Part shown: in pieces, positions 1 through 8,887 of the stretch
How positions within the stretch are numbered: the first letter of the stretch is position 1
Layout: each line of letters begins with the position of its first letter
NCBI RefSeq assembly: GCF_002836255.1
Contig: NZ_PJAU01000060.1
Location: 186,001 to 250,000, forward strand
Direction of reading: 5' to 3'
Source of the DNA: Colwellia sp. 75C3
GTDB lineage: Bacteria > Pseudomonadota > Gammaproteobacteria > Enterobacterales > Alteromonadaceae
Length of the DNA: 64,000 nucleotides
The notes under the pieces: model-generated
Told to the model about the DNA's origin: nothing
What the model saw: only the letters and a program-made list of their open reading frames with translations
Database searches by the model: none
Position numbers and translations under genes: made by a program

Positions 1-73
1 TTAATGATCTATACCTAAATCCCTTTCATGAGAGTTTGTCAAAATAACGCTTTATTTTTTAGTAGAGTCACTC

Positions 74-1054
74 ATGAATTCTTGGCCGCAATATGTTACC
101 GAACTACCTGATGGGCATCCGGTAAAAGTTTACTTTGAAGAAAACCATTTAATCCAGTCCTTGTTGTCACAACTTACTGCCTCAGATGCACAGCAAGATT
201 TTGAGCTGTTTTTTAATCTGTTTAATCAACTCGCTGAAGTTGAAAAGCGCTTCTCTCGTAAAGAAAATCAACTTTTCCCTTACCTTGAAAAACAGGGGTG
301 GACTGGACCTAGTCAAGGCATGTGGGCTTTTCATGATGAAATCCGTGATTTATTCCGTGAGGTACGTGCTTGTATTGAAGCTAAAAAATTAAATAAAGTC
401 TCACGTATTGTGAAACGTATTGCTGGTGAGTTGTTTCATTTGATGGAAGTTGAGGAGCATAGATTGTTTCCTAATGCGATCGAGTTACTTAGTGAAGATG
501 ATTGGAAAGAGATGCGAGAAGGTGATGTTGAAATTGGTTGGATGTTATCTCAAGAGCCAGTGCCGTACCCAGAAGAAAAAGCGGAAGAAGAATATGTACA
601 TCCAGGTGAAGATAGACGTAAACGTCGCTTACCTTTTTCAACTGATGACCGAATACGTATGAATGAAGGCTACATGTCTGCCGAGCAGCTTAATTTAATG
701 CTGCAGTTTATGCCGGTTGATTTAACCTATGTTGATGAAAATGACATCGTTGTGTTTTATAACCGTGGTGAAAATCGCGTTTTCCCTCGTTCGGCCGGTA
801 TTATTGGTCGAGAAGTTAAATTCTGTCATCCGCCTAAATCGGTAGATCCTGTTTTACAAATTCTTGAAGAGTTTAAGAAGGGCATTCAAGATACCGCTGA
901 GTTTTGGATTAACTTTAAAGATAAAAAAATTCATATTCGTTATTTTGCTATTAGAGATAAAGAAGATAACTATAAAGGTGTTATTGAGATGTCCCAAGAT
1001 ATCACTGAGATTTTAAAAATTGAAGGGCAACAGCGTTTGCTTGATTGGGGCTAA
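74..1054 (+). CDS. Hemerythrin-like + PAS domain protein (DUF438-like)
   Basis: 326-residue cytosolic protein with no signal peptide. Residues about 15-160 look like a hemerythrin/HHE four-helix bundle: His in EENHLI, KENQLFPYLE, HDEIRDLF and HLMEVEEHRLFP match the spaced His/Glu ligands of the family. A charged linker (about 165-200) leads to a C-terminal PAS domain (about 205-315) of the type found in DUF438 proteins, with VVFYNRGENRVFPRS and GREVKFCHPP. By family it probably binds a di-iron centre or haem and senses oxygen or redox state; the output partner is not visible. It is monocistronic, followed by its own terminator, and unrelated in content to the amino-acid genes downstream. Domain calls are fairly sure, the role is not. 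Confidence 0.8.
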   Translation: MNSWPQYVTELPDGHPVKVYFEENHLIQSLLSQLTASDAQQDFELFFNLFNQLAEVEKRFSRKENQLFPYLEKQGWTGPSQGMWAFHDEIRDLFREVRACIEAKKLNKVSRIVKRIAGELFHLMEVEEHRLFPNAIELLSEDDWKEMREGDVEIGWMLSQEPVPYPEEKAEEEYVHPGEDRRKRRLPFSTDDRIRMNEGYMSAEQLNLMLQFMPVDLTYVDENDIVVFYNRGENRVFPRSAGIIGREVKFCHPPKSVDPVLQILEEFKKGIQDTAEFWINFKDKKIHIRYFAIRDKEDNYKGVIEMSQDITEILKIEGQQRLLDWG

Positions 1055-1083
1055 TCTGAAACGAATAAGAGTGGATAAAAAAT

Positions 1084-1117
1084 GGTCGTGTGATTTATTA
1101 TCACACGGCCATTTTTG
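1084..1117 (+). terminator. Rho-independent terminator after the hemerythrin-PAS gene
   Basis: GGTCGTGTGA and TCACACGGCC form a 10-bp stem with one G-T wobble around a 7-nt loop, followed by ATTTTTG. It lies 30 bp after the stop codon at 1054. Confidence 0.8.
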
Positions 1118-1147
1118 TTTGAGTCGCTGATACCATGCATTTCGAAT

Positions 1148-1245
1148 GTTTTTGACCAAGCACCACAAGCGATCACACAATGATCAAAAGTTAAGTTTTC
1201 TTGCTACGTTTTCACAGAAACGCCAGAATCACTGCTACCTTGGGA
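1148..1245 (-). pseudogene. Remnant of a second DadA-type FAD dehydrogenase gene
   Basis: About 100 bp on the - strand align with 2906-3000, inside the intact dadA-like gene nearby. The best block (1149-1194 against 2909-2953) has about five mismatches. Read on the - strand it still encodes LTFDHCVIACGAWSK, matching LTVDHCVVACGAWSK of the intact copy; the reading frame is lost on either side. It is therefore a decayed fragment of a homologue and not a recent exact duplication. It lies downstream of the dapA-like gene, on the same strand, so it probably marks the position of an older dehydrogenase gene of this locus. Confidence 0.75.
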
Positions 1246-1274
1246 TTTAAAAAGCTAAGTGCCAATCCGAGACG

Positions 1275-1313
1275 GACACAAAAAAGCCCCGTAAAAACGG
1301 AGCTTTTTGTGTC
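1275..1313. terminator. Terminator closing the - strand dapA-like gene (bidirectional)
   Basis: GACACAAAAAAGC and GCTTTTTGTGTC pair, with CCGT/ACGG continuing the stem around an AAAA loop. A-rich and T-rich flanks let it work on either strand. It starts 17 bp past the end of the - strand dapA-like gene (1330). Confidence 0.8.
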
Positions 1314-1329
1314 TGAAGATTTGAAAGGA

Positions 1330-2301
1330 TTAGTCTAATAAATCCAGAACTTCAAGTCTTTCTTTTGCTAGAATATATCTTGCGTGGACATCATCAATTT
1401 GCAGTTGAGTTAATTTCTTACCCAAGGTACGAAGCCCTCCAGCAGCATCATTATGATGAATTCCCATAGCAAACTTAAGATATTCCATAAGCAGCGGCTG
1501 AGCATCAAGATATGATATGGAATTCATAGCCTGAGAAATTTTGTTTGCCTCAGCCCATTCACCTTTTAAAACATGCTCCTGCATAGTAACACTAGCTTTT
1601 GGGAAGATAGTACCTACACCTGTAATGCCACCGCATGCTCCAGCAAGTCCTGCGTGTACAGTTACAGTGTCAACACCAGCCAAGATTTTTAAATCTTTAT
1701 TCTCTAACATTAGCGTTTCAATAGTTGAAACATCTGTAGTCGATATTTTAAGAGCAGTTACTTCAGGTAGAGCAGAAAGTCTTCTAAGAATATCTGTTGA
1801 AATTGCATGATATCCTGCTGCATCAGGGTTGTTATAAGGCATAATTGTTACGCCTGCCTCTTTTGCAGCTATTGCAGCAAGCTCATAGTACGCATACATT
1901 TCTTCATCAGAAGGAACCGTCTTAGTTTTTGGCGGCATGACCATGACTGTATCCACGCCAACCGTTGCGAGTCCTTCAATGATTTTGGCAAGCTCTTCTT
2001 TAGTTTCTGCTGCAGCTCCACTGATCAACGGGACATTGTATTCTTTAGCAACCTCAGAAAGTGATTTAAGTAAAGAAAGACGCTGTTCGGTGCTCAGGTA
2101 GCTATTCTCACCCAGAGTTCCAGAAGCAACAAGTCCGCCCATTCTGCTTCCGCCCTTTCCTTGAGCTTTTAAAACAGCTGCGGCCTGTTTATTTGTTGTA
2201 TCAAAGTCAATTTCAAGGGCACCGGATTCTGACTCTTTTAGCCATGTAAACACGGCCGGCATAACCGTATATCGCCAATCTGTACTATTTGTTTGCATCA
2301 T
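1330..2301 (-). CDS. Dihydrodipicolinate synthase (DapA/NAL) family lyase, probable pyrroline-4-hydroxy-2-carboxylate deaminase
   Basis: TIM-barrel class I aldolase/lyase of about 323 residues. Visible family marks are GTLGENSYLS (the GTTGE-type carboxylate-binding loop), the conserved Tyr in MPYNNP, and the Schiff-base Lys in TALKIST. The family includes DapA, N-acetylneuraminate lyase and the deaminase that turns pyrroline-4-hydroxy-2-carboxylate into 2-oxoglutarate semialdehyde. The neighbouring epimerase, FAD dehydrogenase and semialdehyde dehydrogenase make the last role the likely one (inference). I place the start at 2301, where AAGAGA lies 4-9 nt upstream of ATGATG; the in-frame ATG at 2322 lacks this and touches the operator. 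It has its own promoter region with a palindromic operator and ends at a strong terminator. Confidence 0.8.
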   Translation of the reverse strand: MMQTNSTDWRYTVMPAVFTWLKESESGALEIDFDTTNKQAAAVLKAQGKGGSRMGGLVASGTLGENSYLSTEQRLSLLKSLSEVAKEYNVPLISGAAAETKEELAKIIEGLATVGVDTVMVMPPKTKTVPSDEEMYAYYELAAIAAKEAGVTIMPYNNPDAAGYHAISTDILRRLSALPEVTALKISTTDVSTIETLMLENKDLKILAGVDTVTVHAGLAGACGGITGVGTIFPKASVTMQEHVLKGEWAEANKISQAMNSISYLDAQPLLMEYLKFAMGIHHNDAAGGLRTLGKKLTQLQIDDVHARYILAKERLEVLDLLD

Positions 2302-2322
2302 ATTTCTCTTGTTTAAAATCAT

Positions 2323-2334
2323 ATTGTATACATT
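2323..2334. promoter_or_regulatory. Palindromic operator, copy 1 (one mismatch)
   Basis: ATTGTATACATT carries the perfect core TGTATACA and differs by one base from the ATTGTATACAAT found at 3805 and 14835. It lies just upstream of the dapA-like gene. GntR-family (FCD) repressors commonly bind short palindromes of this kind; the regulator is not in the window. Confidence 0.65.
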
Positions 2335-2419
2335 ATACCAAGTAAGTCATGTCAGTTAAACTACTTTCGGCAAAGCAGGAGGTTTACTGGGTTACGCCCT
2401 AAAAGGGCTTAAGTTAATG

Positions 2420-3703
2420 TTAGTTAAAGCGACTAATACAAAAAGGACTAACGTCAATTTCTGTCTTTTTCTTCGTGACTAATTGACCAATTAGTTTGCC
2501 GGTAATAGCTCCTTGGGTTAGACCTAAGTGCTGATGGCCAAGAGCAAAAAATATTTTATCGTGATTTGGCGCTTGGCAAATAACAGGTAAAGAGTCAGGT
2601 AATGACGGGCGACAACCCATCCAAGCTTCTTGCTCCGATTTCTGTTCAGGAAGCGTCTTTAAGATAAAGGCGGCATTATTTTTTAACATCTCGGCGCGCT
2701 TATAGTTTGCAGGTGCATTAAGTCCAGCATACTCTACGGTTCCCGCTAGTCTTAAAGTATTATCCATTGGAGTTATGATAAAGCGACGCTCAGCTGAAGC
2801 TACTGGGCGATTTAACATTGGCTCTGCTTGATCTGAAATAGGTAAACTCAAGCTGTAACCGCGTTCAGCCTCAATAGGTAAATGATAGCTTAAGCCTTTT
2901 AACAATTTTTTTGACCAAGCACCACAAGCAACGACACAATGATCAACGGTTAAACTACCCAGATCTGTCAGCACGGTAACGCCAGTCTCTGCTTGAGTTA
3001 TTTCAGTAACGGCACTTTGCTGAAAAGTCATGCCTTTACTTTTGGCAAATTCGCTTAGGGCAACACTCAACGCTAATGGGTCAATAGTATGAGCTACATC
3101 GGTAAAAAATAATGAATAATTAATATTGTCGTTTAAGCTTGGCTCAAGCTTAAGTGTTTCTGCTCTATCTAATAGTTTTACTGCAACTCCTTCATTTTTA
3201 TAATGCTGATACATGGCATCAACTTTATTGTAATCACTCGTTTCAAAAACAAGCAACGAACCTTGTAAAGTAATGAGGTGCTCTATATTTGCCTCTTTTA
3301 ATAGCGCACAGTAGTGACTGATGGCATTTTTATTTAATGCCTTTATCGCCACTGTATTTTTGTCACGTAAACTTGGTCGCATATTATTAAAAAACTGCAT
3401 GAACCAAGGGATTGCTTTAATAAAGTGTTTGGCAGATAAAGACACAGGCCCAAGTGGGTCGAGTAAAAGCTTTGGCATTTGCCATAATAATGAAGACTCA
3501 GCCAGTGGAAATACTTGCTCGGTGGCAAAATGTCCGGCGTTACCTTTGGAGCACCCCTGACCTATGTCACCTTTATCAACTAAGGTGACTTGATAACCCA
3601 AACTTTGTAATTCTAACGCACAATTTATCCCAATAATTCCAGCGCCAATTACAGCGACAGTTGGCTGGCTATTACCTTTTAGTTCGTTTTTATCTGTATT
3701 CAT
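2420..3703 (-). CDS. DadA-type FAD-dependent D-amino acid (D-hydroxyproline) dehydrogenase
   Basis: 427-residue flavoenzyme of the DAO/DadA family. The dinucleotide fold is at the N-terminus (VAVIGAGIIGINCALELQ, then LVDKGDIGQGCS), followed by the GNAGHFATEQ segment typical of DadA-like dehydrogenases; VACGAWSKKL and the C-terminal GHQHLGLTQGAITGKL match the FAD-closing motif. In hydroxyproline operons such an enzyme oxidises cis-4-hydroxy-D-proline (made by the epimerase) to pyrroline-4-hydroxy-2-carboxylate and passes electrons to the respiratory chain. It lies 118 bp from the dapA-like gene on the same strand and diverges from the epimerase gene across an operator. AAGGTG precedes the ATG at 3703. 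Substrate is inferred from context. Confidence 0.83.
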   Translation of the reverse strand: MNTDKNELKGNSQPTVAVIGAGIIGINCALELQSLGYQVTLVDKGDIGQGCSKGNAGHFATEQVFPLAESSLLWQMPKLLLDPLGPVSLSAKHFIKAIPWFMQFFNNMRPSLRDKNTVAIKALNKNAISHYCALLKEANIEHLITLQGSLLVFETSDYNKVDAMYQHYKNEGVAVKLLDRAETLKLEPSLNDNINYSLFFTDVAHTIDPLALSVALSEFAKSKGMTFQQSAVTEITQAETGVTVLTDLGSLTVDHCVVACGAWSKKLLKGLSYHLPIEAERGYSLSLPISDQAEPMLNRPVASAERRFIITPMDNTLRLAGTVEYAGLNAPANYKRAEMLKNNAAFILKTLPEQKSEQEAWMGCRPSLPDSLPVICQAPNHDKIFFALGHQHLGLTQGAITGKLIGQLVTKKKTEIDVSPFCISRFN

Positions 3704-3804
3704 TAATTTACACCTTGTAATGATTAGAGGTCTAAGTCGTTATTATTGTTAGTAATTTCTGTCAGCGATAAAGTAAAATAAATTATACTTGCCATTCAAT
3801 ATGG

Positions 3805-3816
3805 ATTGTATACAAT
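3805..3816. promoter_or_regulatory. Palindromic operator, copy 2 (perfect)
   Basis: Perfect 12-bp palindrome ATTGTATACAAT, placed 102 bp upstream of the dadA-like start on the - strand and 315 bp upstream of the epimerase on the + strand. It is identical to the site at 14835-14846 and nearly so to 2323-2334. Confidence 0.7.
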
Positions 3817-3829
3817 ATACTTAAATTTA

Positions 3830-4015
3830 ACTAGTAATAGTTCTCATAAAATCAATTGTAGTATTAAATTATGTGAACAACTTGCTGGTCGTGGTAGTGA
3901 GTTAACTCGCGCACCTCGTATACCATTAATTGGCGAAGAACGGGTAAACGTTGAACGTATCTATAATGAGGCAGTTGCTAATCGTATTGATTTAAGCAAA
4001 TTTAACCTAGATTAA
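3830..4015 (+). pseudogene. C-terminal remnant of a second DapA-family gene
   Basis: The readable end is KLCEQLAGRGSELTRAPRIP followed by LIGEERVNVERIY and ends at a TAA at 4013-4015. This is the typical C-terminus of DapA-family lyases, where IK(L)xxxLxGxGxxxxRxPRxPLxGEE closes the last helix. Nothing of the barrel remains upstream; the frame opens directly into the operator region. It has a different tail from the intact DapA-family gene at 1330-2301, so it is not a copy of that gene. It is + strand and directly precedes the epimerase, suggesting the ancestral operon carried its lyase here. Confidence 0.65.
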
Positions 4016-4130
4016 TACAACTGAGATTAATCGCTTTCTTTACGATTAACGAAGAAGCATAGGAAGTTATTCTTATGCTTCCTTTAGTCGGTTAAAACAA
4101 AGCATAAAAAAAACAAAGCTTGGGGACAAT

Positions 4131-5144
4131 ATGGTTAAAGGTACATTCTTTTGCATTGACGCACACACCTGCGGTAATCCTGTTCGGTTAGTGACTAGTG
4201 GTCATCCAAACCTAGTCGGTAAAACCATGAGTGAGAAGCGCTTAGATTTTCTTGAACGTTTTGACTGGATCCGTCAAGGTCTAATGTTTGAACCGCGTGG
4301 GCACGACATGATGTCTGGCGCGTTCTTATATCCACCTTGTAGTGATAATGCCGACGCATCGATTCTATTTATTGAAACCTCAGGCTGCTTACCTATGTGT
4401 GGCCATGGCACTATAGGTACCATTACCGCTGGATTAGAAGGTGGTCTTATTACCCCTAAAACACCGGGTAAACTCATTATAGATGTGCCTGCAGGGCAAG
4501 TTATTATTGAGTATGTAGAAAATGACGGCAAAGTATCTAATGTTAAAATATTTAATGTTGCCGCATATTTAGCACACCGAGATATCACCTTAGATATTCC
4601 AGACTTAGGCCAGTTAACTGTCGATGTTTCTTACGGCGGTAACTTTTATGTCATTGTTGAACCGCAAGAACATTTCCCTGGTATCGATCAATGGAGTGCT
4701 GCAGAAATATTAAAGTGGAGCCCAATTGTTCGTGAAGTAGCCAGCAAAATGCTTGACTGTGTTCACCCAGAAGATGCCAGCGTTAATGGTGTCAGCCATG
4801 TTTTGTGGACAGGCAAGCCGCAAACGAAAGGTTCAGATGCAGCCAATGCAGTATTTTATGGCGATAAAGCGATTGATCGCTCTCCTTGTGGTACTGGTAC
4901 TAGTGCGAGAATGGCCCAGTTATTTGCTAAAGGTGAATTAGGCTTAGGCGATACTTTTGTCCATGAAAGTTATATAGGTAGCCAATTTACCGGCAAGATT
5001 GAAGGCGTGGTTGAGCTCAATGCTCATGGTAAAACCATCATGGCCATTATGCCAAGTATTCAAGGTTGGGCAAAAGTTTTTGCAAAAAATTGCATCACTA
5101 TTGATGATGATGACCCTTATGCCTTTGGTTTTAGTGTTAAGTAA
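4131..5144 (+). CDS. 4-hydroxyproline 2-epimerase (proline racemase family)
   Basis: 337 residues. The proline racemase family uses two catalytic thiols, and both are present: Cys90 in MCGHGTIG and Cys253 in DRSPCGTGTS. The N-terminal DAHTCGNPVRLV and FEPRGHDMMSGA are also family marks. The Cys/Cys pair separates epimerases from the Cys/Thr dehydratases such as the paralogue at 8979. It is expected to interconvert trans-4-hydroxy-L-proline and cis-4-hydroxy-D-proline, the first step of the 2-oxoglutarate route, feeding the DadA-type enzyme encoded divergently. A GGGGA ribosome site lies upstream of the ATG. A strong hairpin follows the gene, so the dehydrogenase downstream is probably a separate unit. 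Proline racemase activity cannot be excluded. Confidence 0.88.
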   Translation: MVKGTFFCIDAHTCGNPVRLVTSGHPNLVGKTMSEKRLDFLERFDWIRQGLMFEPRGHDMMSGAFLYPPCSDNADASILFIETSGCLPMCGHGTIGTITAGLEGGLITPKTPGKLIIDVPAGQVIIEYVENDGKVSNVKIFNVAAYLAHRDITLDIPDLGQLTVDVSYGGNFYVIVEPQEHFPGIDQWSAAEILKWSPIVREVASKMLDCVHPEDASVNGVSHVLWTGKPQTKGSDAANAVFYGDKAIDRSPCGTGTSARMAQLFAKGELGLGDTFVHESYIGSQFTGKIEGVVELNAHGKTIMAIMPSIQGWAKVFAKNCITIDDDDPYAFGFSVK

Positions 5145-5206
5145 AGCAGTCGAATAACTAATATAACTAATATAAGTTATACGGTATTAACAGCAAACAA
5201 ATAGTT

Positions 5207-5248
5207 AACAATGCCTTAATTGAGATAAGTCTCAATTAAGGCATTGTT
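5207..5248. terminator. Long perfect hairpin terminator after the epimerase
   Basis: AACAATGCCTTAATTGAGA pairs perfectly with its 19-nt complement around a TAAG loop and is followed by TTAAATAAA. The unusually long stem makes it visible on both strands. Confidence 0.75.
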
Positions 5249-5313
5249 TAAATAAAGATTAATCCCTGTGCGTTTATTCAATAAAGGCACTAAGCAACAT
5301 AAGTGAGTAAGAC

Positions 5314-6846
5314 ATGACAATAACAGGAAAAAATTTAATTGCAGGCGAATGGTCAGGCAATACTGAAGGTGGTTTTAAAGCATTTAATGCCAAAACACAT
5401 CTTGCTATTGATATTGAGTTTGCTGATGCGACTGAACTTGAAGTAAACACTGCAATCACTCGTGCCAATGACGCTTTCACCTCTTATAGCCAGTTAAGTG
5501 CAACAAAACGCGCTACTTTTTTACGCGCTATTGGTGCTGAAATACTTGCCCTAGGTGATGAGCTTGTTGAAACAGCATGTGGTGAAACAGGTTTACCCGC
5601 AATGCGTATTCAAGGCGAGCGTGGCAGAACGATTGGCCAATTGGGTTTATTTGCTGATTTATTAGAAGCTGGCGAGTATCAAGGCATTGTTGAACAAGCA
5701 AACAATGATCGTCAACCCTTACCAAAGCCTGATACTCGTTTAGGTTATTTACCTTTAGGTGTGGTTGGTGTTTTTGCTGCAAGTAACTTTCCTCTTGCCT
5801 TCTCTACCGCTGGTGGTGATACTGCATCAGCTTTAGCAGCAGGTTGTCCTGTTGTGATGAAAGCACACGCAGCACATCCAGCTACGGCTGAATTAGTAGC
5901 AAGAGCGATATTAAACGCGATTAACCTTTGTGAATTAGATAGTGGTGTGTTTTCACTTATCCAAGGTAAAAACTACGCGATAGCAACTCAAATTGTTACT
6001 CACCCATTAGTGAAAGCGGTTGGTTTTACTGGCTCTGAACGTGTAGGTATGATTTTGCAAGCGCAAATTCATCAACGCCCTGAGCCTATTCCATTTTATG
6101 GCGAGCTTGGTAGCATTAACCCGCAATTCATTATGCCTAATAAAGTAACTGAAGATGGTGCTGAAATAGCGCAAGGCTTAGTTGCTTCATTAATGATGGG
6201 ACAAGGACAATTTTGTACCAGTCCTGGCGTTTGGGTTGTAGTAGGCGATGAAGACAGCGCTAACTATAAAACCTTTATCAACTCAGCAAGTGAATCTTTA
6301 GCACAACAAGCTGCTGGTGTAATGTTAACACCTGCCATGTGTGCTGGTTATAATGCAGCTGTTGCAGAACGTAAAACACTGAGCGGTGTTAGCTTACTAG
6401 CAACTGGTTTGAAGGGAAATGAGCAAGAATGTTCAGCTTCTTTATTTGCCACAGACCTTGCTACTTTCGCTAAAACACCATTGCTTCAAGAAGAAGTGTT
6501 TGGTTTTAGCGCTTTAGTTGTTCGTTGTGCTGATATGGCTGAAATGATGCAGTTTGTTATGTTACTTAAAGGTAATTTAACAGCAAGCATTCATGGCTTG
6601 GATAGTGATTTAGCTGAGTCGAAAGCGCTAAGTCAAATTCTTGCCCATAAAGTAGGCCGCTTGATTTATAATCAGATGCCAACCGGTGTTGAAGTATGTG
6701 CTTCAATGAACCACGGTGGTCCATTCCCAGCATCAACTAACATCAGAACAACGTCAGTGGGTAGTGAAGCGATTACCCGCTTTAGACGTCCTATCTGTTA
6801 TCAAAATATGCCGGCAGAGTTATTACCGACCTTGTTAAAAGATTAA
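5314..6846 (+). CDS. Aldehyde dehydrogenase, probable 2-oxoglutarate semialdehyde dehydrogenase
   Basis: 510-residue NAD(P)-dependent aldehyde dehydrogenase. The catalytic Cys is in GQGQFCTSPG and the general-base Glu in FYGELGSINPQF; GFTGSERVG is the glycine-rich cofactor motif. The GELGSINP form and overall length match the ketoglutarate-semialdehyde branch of the superfamily, which ends hydroxyproline and pentose/hexarate pathways by producing 2-oxoglutarate. Its place between the epimerase and the peptide transporter supports the hydroxyproline role. A poly-T hairpin follows 17 bp after the stop. Confidence 0.88.
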   Translation: MTITGKNLIAGEWSGNTEGGFKAFNAKTHLAIDIEFADATELEVNTAITRANDAFTSYSQLSATKRATFLRAIGAEILALGDELVETACGETGLPAMRIQGERGRTIGQLGLFADLLEAGEYQGIVEQANNDRQPLPKPDTRLGYLPLGVVGVFAASNFPLAFSTAGGDTASALAAGCPVVMKAHAAHPATAELVARAILNAINLCELDSGVFSLIQGKNYAIATQIVTHPLVKAVGFTGSERVGMILQAQIHQRPEPIPFYGELGSINPQFIMPNKVTEDGAEIAQGLVASLMMGQGQFCTSPGVWVVVGDEDSANYKTFINSASESLAQQAAGVMLTPAMCAGYNAAVAERKTLSGVSLLATGLKGNEQECSASLFATDLATFAKTPLLQEEVFGFSALVVRCADMAEMMQFVMLLKGNLTASIHGLDSDLAESKALSQILAHKVGRLIYNQMPTGVEVCASMNHGGPFPASTNIRTTSVGSEAITRFRRPICYQNMPAELLPTLLKD

Positions 6847-6862
6847 CTAGAGATAAGTTTAA

Positions 6863-6896
6863 AGCCAAGTGCAGATAATGTGCTTGGTTTTTTTTT
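6863..6896 (+). terminator. Terminator after the aldehyde dehydrogenase gene
   Basis: CCAAGTGCA and TGTGCTTGG pair with two imperfect positions around GATAA, followed by a run of nine T. Confidence 0.75.
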
Positions 6897-7003
6897 ACTT
6901 TTACTTTTAATACTACTTTCAACATTAGCCTCGTTGATATAGGCAATGTTCAGTGTTGCACAACGTTGTGAATGTTCAATAACCAATAATAAAAACAACA
7001 TCG

Positions 7004-8887
7004 GTGGATAAGATAGTGAGCCTAACCAAACGAAGTCCTTTTCAGCAAGCCTTTTATGTAGCCAATACCATGGAGATTTTCGAACGACTTGCCTGGTATG
7101 GCATGTACACGTTACTTGCGAGTTATATTATGACACCGAGTAGTCAAGGGGGCTTGGGTTTAGGTAATACCGAGCGTGGCTTGATTATGGGCGTGGTACC
7201 TTTCTTCCTTTATCTTTTTCCTGTGGTTTCTGGTGCGCTTGCCGATCGGTTTGGTTATCGAAAAATGTTCTTGCTGTCATTCACCTTGATGGCGCCTAGT
7301 TATTATTTCTTGGGTTATGCCAAAGATTTAGGCAGCTTCATGAGTATCTTCATGCTGATCGCTCTCGGAGCCGGAATTTTCAAACCTGTGGTCACAGCAA
7401 CCATTAGCCGTACAACTGATGATACTAACCGAGGTTTAGGCTTTGGTATTTTTTATATGATGGTTAATATTGGTGGCTTTTTAGGACCACTATTAGCGCC
7501 TATTATCCAAAAGCATTATGGCTGGGAATGGGTATTTATCTTCGCGTGTATTTGGATTTCGGTAAACTTTATTCCAGCGTTATTTTTATATAAAGAGCCT
7601 GAGCGTCATGCTAAAAACAAAACACTGACTCAAGTTTTCCATGAAATGCAGCAAGTGCTTGGTAACTTCCGTTTAGCCTTATTAGTTGCGCCATTATTGG
7701 TGTTATTAGTTGGCTTTTATGCCGGTTTTATTAATGAACAGGTTACGCTTTTAAGTGTTGTTGTATTGGTAATAGGTGCTATTTTTTGGGATTTAATTGT
7801 TGCTAAGTACAACATCAACAATTCAGCTAATAAAGAGCGACCAGCGGTAGAAAGCTTGCCATGGTATTTACAAAAAATGCGCATTGGCAATAAACCTTTT
7901 ATGGTTTATTTACTTATTTTGACAGGCTTTTGGACTGTCTATATGCAAATTTTCGTTACCTTACCTGTTTATATTCGAGATTTTGTTGATAGTTCAGACC
8001 TAGTGAGCATGCTACATACGTTAAGCCCTTGGTTACATGATGTCTTAACGTCGGTCAATATCGATACACTAACGAGTGAAATAACACGCTTGGCAGCCAA
8101 TTATAGACAAGTGGATATTGCTCAAAGCCAAATTGCCATTGAAGAGATCACCCGAACGCTATCAGCTTTAGATATACGTCTACCTCAGCAAGAAATTATT
8201 AGCAGTTTTGGCCAGTTAAGCCAACTAAATCAAGTAGGCCAATCAGCAGCTATGGTACAAGCACTCTCCCCTGATGTTGCTCAGCAATGGGCACAACAGT
8301 GGGCCTCACAGTATCGTCAAATGAATCCAGCGACTATTTTAAGCATTGATTTTTTAATGATAATTATCTTTCAAATAAGTATCAGCCATTTTGTCGACAA
8401 GTTTAAAGCCTTACCTGCGTTGATCGTCGGTACCGCTATTTTATCTGTTTCTATGTTAGTGCAAGGTTTTGCCCACGGCATTATTTTTGGTGGCTTATTC
8501 GTCAGTTGCGCAGTAATTGTTTTTGCTGTGGGTGAGATGGTTTCAGCGCCGAAAAGTCAAGAGTACGTTGCCAGCTTTGCGCCTAAAGATAAAGCGGCCA
8601 TGTTTATGGGTTACTACTTTGTTTCTATGGCATTAGGTAACTTATTTGCCGGCTTACTTTCTGGTTGGTTATACGGCTACTTTGCAACCGAATTATCACG
8701 TCCTGAATTGATGTGGGCCATTATCGCCTGCTTAGGCTTTGTTACCTGTATCGCCTTTTATTTGTTTAATAAGCATTTTGTCGGTGACATACAAAAACAG
8801 CAGTTAGCGCAAAAAGAACCGTCAACAGAACAATTAGTCAATGAATTAACTGAGAAATCAGCTAATGAGTCAATATCGGTAGCTTAG
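7004..8887 (+). CDS. POT/PTR-family proton-dependent peptide transporter with a large loop insertion
   Basis: 627-residue inner-membrane MFS protein. The POT signature ExxER lies in helix 1 (Glu24, Glu27, Arg28 in TMEIFERLAWYG); GALADRFGYRKMF is the MFS loop 2-3 motif. POT proteins co-import di- and tripeptides with protons, which suits a cluster with two M24 proline-peptide hydrolases. Bacterial POTs usually have about 450-520 residues; here about 115 extra residues (326-440) sit between transmembrane segments after PVYIRDF, rich in Gln and Ser with predicted amphipathic helices. The start is GTG at 7004 with only a weak ribosome site, so a slightly different start is possible. Substrate (Hyp/Pro peptides) is inferred. 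Confidence 0.82.
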   Translation: MDKIVSLTKRSPFQQAFYVANTMEIFERLAWYGMYTLLASYIMTPSSQGGLGLGNTERGLIMGVVPFFLYLFPVVSGALADRFGYRKMFLLSFTLMAPSYYFLGYAKDLGSFMSIFMLIALGAGIFKPVVTATISRTTDDTNRGLGFGIFYMMVNIGGFLGPLLAPIIQKHYGWEWVFIFACIWISVNFIPALFLYKEPERHAKNKTLTQVFHEMQQVLGNFRLALLVAPLLVLLVGFYAGFINEQVTLLSVVVLVIGAIFWDLIVAKYNINNSANKERPAVESLPWYLQKMRIGNKPFMVYLLILTGFWTVYMQIFVTLPVYIRDFVDSSDLVSMLHTLSPWLHDVLTSVNIDTLTSEITRLAANYRQVDIAQSQIAIEEITRTLSALDIRLPQQEIISSFGQLSQLNQVGQSAAMVQALSPDVAQQWAQQWASQYRQMNPATILSIDFLMIIIFQISISHFVDKFKALPALIVGTAILSVSMLVQGFAHGIIFGGLFVSCAVIVFAVGEMVSAPKSQEYVASFAPKDKAAMFMGYYFVSMALGNLFAGLLSGWLYGYFATELSRPELMWAIIACLGFVTCIAFYLFNKHFVGDIQKQQLAQKEPSTEQLVNELTEKSANESISVA

